Part shown: positions 39,695-47,513 of the stretch, piece after piece
Numbering within the stretch: the stretch's first letter is position 1
Layout of the letters: each line of letters starts with the position of its first letter
NCBI GenBank assembly: GCA_041299015.1
Contig: JBFYWB010000061.1
Location: 1-57,526, forward strand
Length of the DNA stretch: 57,526 bases
Direction: 5' to 3'
Source of the DNA: JARFQH01 sp041299015
Lineage (GTDB): Bacteria; Desulfobacterota; Desulfobacteria; Desulfobacterales; SG8-13
The notes under the pieces: model-generated
The model's input: only the letters and a program-made list of their open reading frames with translations
What the model was told of the DNA's origin: nothing
Database searches by the model: none
Made by a program: the position numbers and the translations under genes

Positions 39695-40792
39695 ATGCAC
39701 AGCGAGCGCTCGCAGACACCATCGGTGCAAGAGATCAGACCACCGCGGACGGCTATCGGCGTCGTGGGCTGGCTCCGGGCCAACCTTTTCAGCACCTGGT
39801 ATAATTCGCTGCTGACCATTGCGACGCTCTTTTTGCTCTGGAAAGTCGTTCCGCCCTTTGTCCGCTGGGCCTTCATCGACAGCCTGTGGATGTCGACCAG
39901 CGCCGAATGCAAGGCCGTCGACGGGGCCTGCTGGTCGCTCATACCGGCCAATATCCGCTTCATCCTGTTCGGTTTTTATCCTTACGGGGAACAATGGCGA
40001 CCGGCCATCGCCGTCGTCGTGTTGGTGGGCCTTCTGGTTTACAGCCAGTATCGCCGCAACTGGAAGAAGCGCTTGATCCATATCTGGCTTGTCGGACTGG
40101 TCGGCATGGGCGTGCTCATGCAGGGCGGCATCCTCGGCTTGACGCCGGTGGAGAGCACCCAATGGGGCGGCCTGCCGTTGACGCTTCTGCTGGCCGTCTT
40201 CGGTTTGACGGCCGCGTATCCGCTCGGTATCGCGCTTGCGCTGGGACGGCAGTCCGACATGCCGGCCGTTAAGAGCCTGTGCGTCGTCTATATCGAACTG
40301 ATCCGGGGGGTGCCCCTGATCAGCATGCTGTTCATGTCTTCGGTGGTTTTTCCGCTGTTTTTACCGGAAGGCGTCACGGTCAACAAGATCCTGCGGGCCC
40401 AGGTGGCCATTATCTTATTCACCGCCGCCTATATCGCCGAAGTGGTGCGCGGCGGGCTGCAGGGCATGTCCCGGGGCCAATACGAGGCGGCGCAATCTCT
40501 GGGGTTAAACTATTATCAGACCATGCGCCTGATCATCTTGCCCCAGGCGCTCAAGATCGTCATTCCGCCGTCGGTCAGTATCTTGATTTCGGCGTTTAAG
40601 GACACCTCGCTGGTGGTGATCATCGCCCTTTACGACCTGCTCAAAACGACCCAGTCTGTTTTGGGTGACCCGCGCTGGATGGGGTACTCCGCAGAGGCTT
40701 ACATCTTCCTCGCCCTGGTCTATTTCGTGTGTTGTTTTTACATGTCCAATTTCAGCCGCAAACTGGAGCGCAGGTTGCACACGGCTCGTTGA
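39695..40792 (+). CDS. aapM: amino-acid ABC transporter permease AapM
   Basis: A 365-residue permease starting seven bases after aapQ. Membrane segments include NSLLTIATLFLLWKVVPPFV and LPLTLLLAVFGLTAAYPLGIAL; the transport domain has IELIRGVPLISMLFMSSV, and the EAA loop is EAAQSLGLNYYQTMRLIILPQALKIVIPP. The extended N-terminal half with a periplasmic Cys pair (SAECKAVDGACWS) is usual for AapM/BztC. It pairs with AapQ. Confidence 0.93.
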   Translation: MHSERSQTPSVQEIRPPRTAIGVVGWLRANLFSTWYNSLLTIATLFLLWKVVPPFVRWAFIDSLWMSTSAECKAVDGACWSLIPANIRFILFGFYPYGEQWRPAIAVVVLVGLLVYSQYRRNWKKRLIHIWLVGLVGMGVLMQGGILGLTPVESTQWGGLPLTLLLAVFGLTAAYPLGIALALGRQSDMPAVKSLCVVYIELIRGVPLISMLFMSSVVFPLFLPEGVTVNKILRAQVAIILFTAAYIAEVVRGGLQGMSRGQYEAAQSLGLNYYQTMRLIILPQALKIVIPPSVSILISAFKDTSLVVIIALYDLLKTTQSVLGDPRWMGYSAEAYIFLALVYFVCCFYMSNFSRKLERRLHTAR

Positions 40793-40838
40793 CAATCGAT
40801 CCGTATTCCGACCATACCCTGACAGGAAGAAACGATTC

Positions 40839-41615
40839 ATGAATCAGACCTCCCCCAACCATATCGACCCGGTTGAAGCCGATGACACCATCATCGAAAT
40901 CATCGGCATGCACAAATGGTTCGGCGAATTCCACGTCCTTAAAGACATCAACCTGAAAGTCGCCCGCAAAGAGCGGATCGTCATCTGCGGACCTTCGGGC
41001 TCGGGCAAATCGACCCTGATCCGGTGTGTCAACCGTCTCGAGGAGCACCAGAAGGGTCATATCATCGTCGATGGAATCGAGATGAACAACAACATCAAAA
41101 ATATCGAAAAGATACGCGCCGAAGTCGGGATGGTCTTTCAACACTTCAACCTGTTTCCGCACCTGACGATTCTCGATAACCTGTCGCTCGGCCCGATTTG
41201 GGTACGCAAGGTCCCCCGCAAAGAAGCCGAGGATGCGGCGATGCATTACCTTGAAAAGGTGCAGATTGCCGAACAGGCCAAAAAATACCCCGGCCAGCTC
41301 TCCGGCGGTCAGCAGCAGCGGGTGGCTATCGCCCGCAGCCTGTGCATGGCGCCCAAAGTGATGCTCTTCGATGAGCCCACCTCGGCCCTCGACCCGGAAA
41401 TGATCAAGGAGGTTTTGGATGTCATGATCGATCTGGCGCAGGAGGGGATGACGATGATCGTGGTCACCCACGAAATGGGGTTTGCCAAGAGCGTTGCCCA
41501 CCGGGTCCTGTTCATGGACTACGGTCAGATCGTTGAGTCCAACACGCCGGATGAGTTTTTCGACAACCCGCGGCACGATCGCACCAAGCTCTTTCTCAGC
41601 CAAATTCTGCATTGA
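40839..41615 (+). CDS. aapP: amino-acid ABC transporter ATP-binding protein
   Basis: A 258-residue ATPase subunit: Walker A GPSGSGKSTLIRCVNRLEEH, Q-loop VFQHFNLFPHLTILDNL, signature LSGGQQQRVAIARSL, Walker B VMLFDEPTSALDPE and switch His in VVTHEMGFAKSVA. ATG 40839, with AGGAAGAAA, is the start. It completes the aapJQMP set, which imports amino acids with ATP hydrolysis; such transport could feed aromatic amino acids to IorAB (inference). der follows after 73 bases. Confidence 0.95.
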   Translation: MNQTSPNHIDPVEADDTIIEIIGMHKWFGEFHVLKDINLKVARKERIVICGPSGSGKSTLIRCVNRLEEHQKGHIIVDGIEMNNNIKNIEKIRAEVGMVFQHFNLFPHLTILDNLSLGPIWVRKVPRKEAEDAAMHYLEKVQIAEQAKKYPGQLSGGQQQRVAIARSLCMAPKVMLFDEPTSALDPEMIKEVLDVMIDLAQEGMTMIVVTHEMGFAKSVAHRVLFMDYGQIVESNTPDEFFDNPRHDRTKLFLSQILH

Positions 41616-41688
41616 CCGATCAGGTGCCGCAGCGTACAATCCCCCCGCTTTACCCCAATCGCATCGGACCGGAGCCGACCACTGCCAG

Positions 41689-43032
41689 ATGAAACCGATT
41701 GTCGCCATTGTCGGACGCCCCAACGTGGGCAAGTCCACCTTTTTCAACCGCGTGACGCGCACGAGGGACGCCCTGGTGTCCGATTTCCCGGGTCTGACCC
41801 GTGACCGGCACTGCGGTGAAGCGCACTGGGATGACGCCGAGTTTATCCTGGTCGACACCGGCGGATTCGGCGGCGCAGAAGACCTGGCCGCGCAAATCGC
41901 TGCGCAGGTGCGCCTGGCCATTGACGATGCCGACGCCGTCATCTTCATGATGGACGGACGGCAGGGACTTTCTCCCTACGATCACGACATCGTCGCCCTA
42001 CTGCGGACGATAGTGAAACCCGTTTTTTACGCCGTCAACAAAATCGACGGACCGGAAAACGAGATCCAGTTGGCGGAATTTTACGGCCTCGGCATCGAAA
42101 AGCTCTATTCGCTTTCGGCCGAACACCGCTACGGGCTGACCGAGTTGCTCGATGACCTGGTGGGCGTGCTGGCAGGCCTTCAGCCGATGGCGGATGCGCC
42201 GGCCGACAACGAGGTCGTCCGCCTGGCGGTCGTGGGTCGACCGAATGTCGGCAAATCGTCCCTGATCAACTGCATTCTGGGCGAAGAGCGCCTGCTGGTC
42301 AGCAACGTGCCGGGCACCACCCGGGACGCCATCGACACCCTTTACCGCAACAACAATAAGTCCTACCTGCTCATCGACACGGCCGGTATTCGGCGCAAGG
42401 GCAAAGTGTCGCGCAAACTCGAGAAGTTTTCGATCATCAAGGCCCTGCGCAGTCTTGAGCGCTGCGATGTGGCCCTGGTGGTCATCGACGCCGCGGAAGG
42501 GATCACGGAACAGGACATCACCGTCGCCGGTTATGCCCACGAGCGCGGGTGCGGCTGTGTTTTCCTGCTGAACAAGTGGGACCTGGTGGAAAAGGACCGC
42601 AACACCTTGCGCCGTTTTAGTCAGGCCCTCAAGGAGCAGGCCAAATTTATCGGCTTTGCACCGGTACTCTCGGTTTCGGCGGTGACCGGGCAGCGGATAC
42701 CCAGGATTTTCAACCTCGTGGACGAGGTCTACCGTCAATACGGCTCGCGCGTCGGGACCGGTCGGTTGAACAAACTCTTCGAAACGGCCATCGAGCAGAA
42801 CACCCCGGCCCTTCACCGCGGTCGGCGGATCAAATTTTTCTACGCCACCCAGATAGCGACCAAACCGCCCACGATCGTCTGTTTCGTGAACTATCCGGAA
42901 GCCGTCCATTTCTCCTACCAGCGCTACCTAGTCAACCGCGTGCGCCATGAGACCGGCCTCGACAAAACGCCCGTGCGCCTTTTTTTTCGGAAGCGGGAGA
43001 GGCGGCGGCTGCCGGGGCAAAGGCCGAAATAA
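41689..43032 (+). CDS. der: ribosome biogenesis GTPase Der (EngA)
   Basis: A 447-residue protein with two tandem GTPase domains and a C-terminal KH-like domain. Domain 1 has VGRPNVGKSTFFNRVTRTRD, DTGGFGG and NKIDG; domain 2 has VGRPNVGKSSLINCILGEER, DTAGIRRKG and NKWDLVEK. Der is needed for 50S subunit assembly. The start is ATG 41689 (MKPIVAIVGRPN); no strong binding site is visible, though GGAG lies 18 bases before. The length is standard. Confidence 0.96.
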   Translation: MKPIVAIVGRPNVGKSTFFNRVTRTRDALVSDFPGLTRDRHCGEAHWDDAEFILVDTGGFGGAEDLAAQIAAQVRLAIDDADAVIFMMDGRQGLSPYDHDIVALLRTIVKPVFYAVNKIDGPENEIQLAEFYGLGIEKLYSLSAEHRYGLTELLDDLVGVLAGLQPMADAPADNEVVRLAVVGRPNVGKSSLINCILGEERLLVSNVPGTTRDAIDTLYRNNNKSYLLIDTAGIRRKGKVSRKLEKFSIIKALRSLERCDVALVVIDAAEGITEQDITVAGYAHERGCGCVFLLNKWDLVEKDRNTLRRFSQALKEQAKFIGFAPVLSVSAVTGQRIPRIFNLVDEVYRQYGSRVGTGRLNKLFETAIEQNTPALHRGRRIKFFYATQIATKPPTIVCFVNYPEAVHFSYQRYLVNRVRHETGLDKTPVRLFFRKRERRRLPGQRPK

Positions 43033-43111
43033 GGGCACTCCGGCAAGGTTCCTTTAAGGTATAGAGCGCAAAGGGTCGTTTCTGGTTTTTTTTAAGGATA
43101 GGGCCATTTTC

Positions 43112-44467
43112 ATGACCGATTTGTTCGACTATCGATCCCGGGCGGCCTTTGACTCTTCGCGACCCTTAGCCGAACGCATGCGTCCGCGCAACCTCGCCGA
43201 GTTCATCGGCCAGCAGCACCTGGTCGGCGAGGGGGCCCTGATCCGTCGGGCCGTCGAAAATGACCAGATCTTTTCGATGATCCTGTGGGGTCCGCCGGGT
43301 TGCGGTAAAACCACGCTGGCCCGAATCATCGCCGGCGAGACCCGGTCTCATTTCGCCCACTTTTCGGCGGTCCTTGCGGGAATCAAAGACATTCGCGCGG
43401 TCATTGACGCCGCCCGTCAGCAGCTGAGCCTGCACCGCAGAAAGACCATTTTGTTCGTGGATGAAATCCACCGGTTCAACAAGGCCCAGCAGGACGCTTT
43501 TCTGCATCACGTCGAAAACGGCCTGATTACCCTGATCGGCGCCACGACGGAAAACCCCTCTTTCGAAGTGATCGCCCCCCTGCTGTCACGCTGCCGGGTG
43601 CTGACCATGAACACGTTGAGCGAAGCCGATATCGGTACCATACTGGCGAGGGCCTTGAGCGACAAGGAGCGTGGTCTTGGAAAGCTCTCGGTCGAGCTGG
43701 CGCAGGAGGCCCTCTTGCACCTGAGCGCCATTGCCGACGGGGACGGTCGCACGGCCCTGAACGGCCTTGAAGTCGTGGCGGCCTTCGTGAACGCAACACA
43801 AGAACATGACGCCCGTGCCGGGCCGAGGCGGATCTGCCTGCCGGAGGTCGAAGCGGCCCTGCAGAAAAAGGCGCTGCTCTACGACAAGTCGGGTGAAGAA
43901 CACTACAATCTGATTTCCGCGCTCCACAAGAGTCTGCGCGGCAGCGACCCGGATGCCGCGCTTTACTGGCTCGGCCGCATGCTGCTGGCCGGCGAGGACC
44001 CGCTGTATATCGCCCGCCGTCTGGTCAGGTTTGCTTCCGAGGACATCGGCAACGCCGACCCGCGGGCTCTCGGCGTGACGATCGATGTCGTGGCGGCGGT
44101 CAAGCTGATCGGTCGGCCCGAAGGCGACCTCGCCTTGGCCCAGGCGGCGGTCTACCTCGCAACGGCCCCCAAGAGCAACAGCCTGTATGCGGCCTACCAA
44201 GCCGTCACGGATGATATCGCGGCCACCGGGTCTCAACCGGTGCCTTTTCAGATCCGGAACGCTCCGACGCGGCTGATGAAAGATCTTGGCTACGGCAAAG
44301 GCTACCGCTACGCCCACGATTATGCGGAGGCCTATGCGCCGCAGGAGTATCTGCCAAATGCCCTCAAGGGGCGTCAATACTACCGGCCGACCGACAGGGG
44401 CTACGAGAAAATCATCAAGGAGCGTCTCGATCACTGGCAGCGGTTGAAGAAGACGGAGAAATCGTGA
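43112..44467 (+). CDS. rarA: replication-associated recombination protein A (RarA/MgsA AAA+ ATPase)
   Basis: A 451-residue AAA+ ATPase related to clamp loaders: ERMRPRNLAEFIGQQHL at the N-terminus, Walker A GPPGCGKTTLARIIAGE, Walker B TILFVDEIHRFNKAQQDAFL, sensor ATTENPSFEV, and the C-terminal tetramer region (ALYWLGRMLLAGEDPLYIARRL, SEDIGNADP). It acts at stalled replication forks. Its last 53 bases overlap the 3' end of the NRDE gene on the opposite strand. Confidence 0.95.
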   Translation: MTDLFDYRSRAAFDSSRPLAERMRPRNLAEFIGQQHLVGEGALIRRAVENDQIFSMILWGPPGCGKTTLARIIAGETRSHFAHFSAVLAGIKDIRAVIDAARQQLSLHRRKTILFVDEIHRFNKAQQDAFLHHVENGLITLIGATTENPSFEVIAPLLSRCRVLTMNTLSEADIGTILARALSDKERGLGKLSVELAQEALLHLSAIADGDGRTALNGLEVVAAFVNATQEHDARAGPRRICLPEVEAALQKKALLYDKSGEEHYNLISALHKSLRGSDPDAALYWLGRMLLAGEDPLYIARRLVRFASEDIGNADPRALGVTIDVVAAVKLIGRPEGDLALAQAAVYLATAPKSNSLYAAYQAVTDDIAATGSQPVPFQIRNAPTRLMKDLGYGKGYRYAHDYAEAYAPQEYLPNALKGRQYYRPTDRGYEKIIKERLDHWQRLKKTEKS

Positions 44468-45233
44468 AGTGTTCCCTGCGGGTCGTCTCGGCAGCATCGC
44501 CGGCCGGGTTCCCCTCCGCAAAGCGGCGCTCGACGACAGTGAACTCGCCCGCGGTCGTGATCAGCAACACCGTCGATGAGCGGGTTCCGTAGTTTGGGCT
44601 GGTGATGAAAAGCGGCGAGAGGGTGCGTTCCCATTCGAGGCCCACGCCGGTGTCCGGCAGTTCCCGATCGGGTGCAACGGTGCGGTCCGCCAGCAGGGCC
44701 AACAGATCCTCGATATCCCATCCGCCATTGCCTTCCAACAGGGCGCGCAGCCGGTTTTTGCCTTGCGACACCTTGGGCCACGCCGTGTCGATCAGGTGAT
44801 TGCTCAGACCGTAAAAACCCGGCCGCAGCCGCAGGATCCCGTCGCCGCGGTTGGAGCCGTACCAGATACCGGCTTGATCGCCCACCAGCAGGTTGAAGCC
44901 GTTGTAGTGATGGGCGGTCCGGGCCACCTGTTTTAGGTATTCTGCCGGTGGATCGTCGCCGGTCAGGAAGCGATTGATCAACAGCCCCCGCGAAGGCGCC
45001 TGCAAAAGCCGGTGCGCCGGATCGCGATAGTTGGTCAGTGCCGCCAGCCGTCCGCGACGCGATACGCCGAACCATGTGCCGCCTTCCCTCAGGTCGCGGC
45101 CGCCATAGACGTGCGGGGCATCGCTCCAGCGCGACAGCGGCCGGGTCGGGCGGTCATAGAATTCATCGCGGTTGGCCGCCAGAATCAATCGGAAACCAGG
45201 CCGGGTTTCATACGCAAAAAGGATCAGACACAC
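44415..45233 (-). CDS. NRDE-family protein (TANGO2-like, Ntn-hydrolase fold)
   Basis: A 272-residue protein with the family's name motif in ILAANRDEFYDRPTRPLSRW. Also visible are GGRDLREGGTWFGVSRRGRLAALTN (read in part) and GLSNHLIDTAWPKV. I set the start at GTG 45233, which gives Met-Cys-Leu-Ile-Leu-Phe and places the conserved Cys at position 2, where Ntn-type enzymes expose it as nucleophile. An ATG 12 bases upstream would bury it. The function of NRDE proteins is unsettled (lipid or heme handling has been suggested for TANGO2). The 3' end overlaps rarA by 53 bases on the other strand. Confidence 0.88.
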   Translation of the reverse strand: MCLILFAYETRPGFRLILAANRDEFYDRPTRPLSRWSDAPHVYGGRDLREGGTWFGVSRRGRLAALTNYRDPAHRLLQAPSRGLLINRFLTGDDPPAEYLKQVARTAHHYNGFNLLVGDQAGIWYGSNRGDGILRLRPGFYGLSNHLIDTAWPKVSQGKNRLRALLEGNGGWDIEDLLALLADRTVAPDRELPDTGVGLEWERTLSPLFITSPNYGTRSSTVLLITTAGEFTVVERRFAEGNPAGDAAETTRREHFTISPSSSTAASDRDAP

Positions 45234-45305
45234 GCCTGCCGCCATTGACCGTCAGGTCTGGTTGTGTTAGGAAAAAGACGTCCTCTCGCACTCTGGTGGG
45301 AACAT

Positions 45306-45331
45306 AATCAATTGATTACTCAAAATCAATT
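45306..45331. promoter_or_regulatory. palindromic operator candidate upstream of the thiolase gene
   Basis: AATCAATTGATT (45306-45317) is a perfect 12-bp palindrome, and AATCAATT recurs at 45324-45331, 18 bases from the first. It sits about 20-45 bases before the thiolase ATG, where a repressor could block transcription. Confidence 0.5.
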
Positions 45332-45352
45332 ATAGGGTAGGAGGCTCCCGGA

Positions 45353-46639
45353 ATGAAAGAAGTGGTCATTGTCAGCGGATCGAGAACGGCGATCGGCTCC
45401 TTCGGCGGCAGCCTGCAGTCGGTGCCGGTGGTCGAGCTGGGCGCTCTGGTCATCAGAGACGCACTTAAGCGGGCCGGGTTACGACCGGTTGCCGGGCGCC
45501 AGTTGGAACAAATCGCACCGGACAAACTGAAGGGCAGGGGCCCGATTGAATTGGAAACACGGCCCCAAGACTGGGATGCCACCGCCGCACCGGTTACCGT
45601 CGACGAGGTCATCATGGGCAACGTGTTGCAGGCCGGGCAGGGCCAGAATCCCGCCCGGCAGGCCATGATGCGGGCCGGGATACCCAAGGAAACCCCGGCC
45701 TATACCATCAACAAGGTTTGCGGCTCAGGACTCAAGTCAATCGCCCTGGGCGCCACCGCCATCATGAGCGGCCAGGCCGATGTGGTCATCGCCGGGGGGC
45801 AGGAAAACATGAGCCAGGTGCCGCTGGCGCTCCCCAAAGCCCGCTGGGGCTACCGCATGGAATTGACCGGCAGCGGCGAAATCAGCGATCTGATGGTTTT
45901 CGACGGCCTCTACGAAATATTTTATGGCTATCACATGGGGCTGACGGCCGAAAACATCGCCGCACTCTACGACATCGGCCGCAGGGAGCAGGACGAACTG
46001 GGCGTGCTCAGCCACAACCGCGCGCGCAAGGCTATAACAGACGGCCTGTTCAGCCAGGAGATCGTGCCGGTGGTGATCAAGTCCCGCAGGGGCGACACCG
46101 TTTTCGAGGTGGACGAACGTCCCATGGATACGGACATCGACAAAATGGCGAAACTGCGGCCGGCATTCAAGAAAGACGGGACCGTCACCGCCGGAAACGC
46201 CTCGGGCATCAACGACGCGGCTGCGGCGGTCGTGCTCATGAGCGCCGAAAAGGCCGCCGACCTGTGCATTGAACCGATTGTCCGCATAAAAGGTTTTGCT
46301 GCGGGCGGCGTCGATCCGGCCTTCATGGGGCTCGGCCCGGTGCCGGCGGTGCGCAAGGTGTTGAAGATGACTGCAATGGCGCTGAGCGATATCGATACCA
46401 TCGAGTTGAACGAGGCCTTCGCGGCCCAGGCGATCGGCTGCATGCGCGAGCTCGGGATCGAAAACGACAGGCCCAACGAGCTCGGGAGCGGCATCTCTCT
46501 CGGACACCCGATCGGCTGCACCGGCACCCGGCAGATGGTCACCGCAATGAACCAGATGAAGCGCAGGAGCTATCACACCGGCTTGGTCACCATGTGCATC
46601 GGCGGTGGCATGGGGATGGCCATGATCGTCGAGCGTTGA
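45353..46639 (+). CDS. atoB: acetyl-CoA acetyltransferase (thiolase II type)
   Basis: A 428-residue thiolase joining or splitting acetyl-CoA units (2 acetyl-CoA to acetoacetyl-CoA + CoA). The nucleophile is Cys123 in INKVCGSGLKSIALGA; NEAFAAQAIG, SLGHPIGCTGTRQM and the C-terminal MCIGGGMGMAMIVER carry the other catalytic His and Cys. It is about 35 residues longer than usual because of an insert at roughly residues 44-80 (ending ETRPQDWDATAAP) between the first helix and the VDEVIMGNVLQAG strand. AGGAGG precedes ATG. It stands alone, away from the bam operon, under its own palindromic element, and may serve the final acetoacetyl-CoA cleavage. Confidence 0.94.
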   Translation: MKEVVIVSGSRTAIGSFGGSLQSVPVVELGALVIRDALKRAGLRPVAGRQLEQIAPDKLKGRGPIELETRPQDWDATAAPVTVDEVIMGNVLQAGQGQNPARQAMMRAGIPKETPAYTINKVCGSGLKSIALGATAIMSGQADVVIAGGQENMSQVPLALPKARWGYRMELTGSGEISDLMVFDGLYEIFYGYHMGLTAENIAALYDIGRREQDELGVLSHNRARKAITDGLFSQEIVPVVIKSRRGDTVFEVDERPMDTDIDKMAKLRPAFKKDGTVTAGNASGINDAAAAVVLMSAEKAADLCIEPIVRIKGFAAGGVDPAFMGLGPVPAVRKVLKMTAMALSDIDTIELNEAFAAQAIGCMRELGIENDRPNELGSGISLGHPIGCTGTRQMVTAMNQMKRRSYHTGLVTMCIGGGMGMAMIVER

Positions 46640-46866
46640 TAGGGCGAGCCGGTCGTTCCGGTCTTTTGGCTGCAGCGGCTTCTGTTGACCGCCTCCTCGG
46701 CAGGGGTTAAGTGAAACGCGCCGGTCAGCCGCGGCCTGCGGCGGTCTATGTCCAATTTTTGCTTTACAGGGCCGGGCTCTGTTGATATAAGCGCCAAGAA
46801 AATCGGGACACTTCCGACACGGGCGTCAGAAATCGACAACCAGCGACGGGGAAAGCAGGGGAAAGC

Positions 46867-47022
46867 ATGAGCGTAGCCAGAAAATTGGGTATCCTGGTGT
46901 TCTGTGGGGTTCCGGCCATCATCGGCGGTGGTATCGTCTATGCCATTTTTAACGACCCGATGGCGATTATCATTTACCAAATCATTCTCCTTTCGGGTGC
47001 CGGGGCCTTTATCGCCCGATAG
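46867..47022 (+). CDS. small membrane protein, 51 residues
   Basis: A short gene with an excellent Shine-Dalgarno sequence (AGGGGAAAGC before ATG). The product MSVARKLGILVFCGVPAIIG continues with two hydrophobic stretches (about residues 7-27 and 33-50) separated by FNDPM, and ends in Arg. This looks like a two-helix inner-membrane peptide. No family is recognised. It lies between the thiolase and gyrA genes in a 874-base region; the 227 bases before it hold no other clear element. Confidence 0.6.
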   Translation: MSVARKLGILVFCGVPAIIGGGIVYAIFNDPMAIIIYQIILLSGAGAFIAR

Positions 47023-47237
47023 TCAGTCAGCCGTTTCCGCCATGCCATGGCCATTCCGCTGCCACGCATGCAGCAGCGGGCATGGACTTGTTTACCGATG
47101 CCATCCGGTCGCCCCGAGAAAGAGGCCGGAAGCGGACTGCCGCAACCGAGTCGATCTTTCCTTATTCGCGATTCCCGACATCCGCCTCTCATTCCCGCCG
47201 GCCGCAAGAACCGTAGGATAACAACCGGGGTCGCTGC

Positions 47238-47396
47238 ATGGAAGAAAGCCGCAACGGACGTCATACCCGCAATTTGATTCTGCGGGCATTTTCGGTTTAT
47301 TTCCCGGTCTCCCTGTTCCTGCTCGCCTTTGTTTTCAATCTGTCACCGCTGCCGGACGATCAGGACAAGAACCTGGTCCAAGAGTTCAAAACATGA
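47238..47396 (+). CDS. possible small single-pass membrane protein, 52 residues
   Basis: A possible short gene: a charged N-terminus (MEESRNGRHTRN), one hydrophobic helix (LILRAFSVYFPVSLFLLAFV) and a polar tail (LPDDQDKNLVQEFKT). The ribosome binding site is weak (CCGGGG), and a hairpin CCCGCA...TGCGGG followed by CATTTT lies inside its 5' part, which could instead be a terminator. Hence the low confidence. The 215 bases between this and the previous small gene show nothing definite. Confidence 0.35.
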   Translation: MEESRNGRHTRNLILRAFSVYFPVSLFLLAFVFNLSPLPDDQDKNLVQEFKT

Positions 47397-47443
47397 TATA
47401 AAAAACAGTTTCGTCGGTGGATCAATTGAGCCGGAGTTTGAAT

Positions 47444-47506
47444 CCGGTTCAACCGATCAAACGACGCGACTGACCCAACAGGCTTAACCGGCCCAACCGA
47501 ACCAGG
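47444..47506 (+). repeat. 9-bp repeat array in the gyrA leader
   Basis: Seven 9-mers in phase: CCGGTTCAA, CCGATCAAA, CGACGCGAC, TGACCCAAC, AGGCTTAAC, CGGCCCAAC, CGAACCAGG. The unit AGGCTTAAC/CGGCTTAAC is the same as in the array at 14611-14664. It ends seven bases before the gyrA ATG and includes its ribosome binding site. Confidence 0.75.
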
Positions 47507-47513
47507 TGAATCA

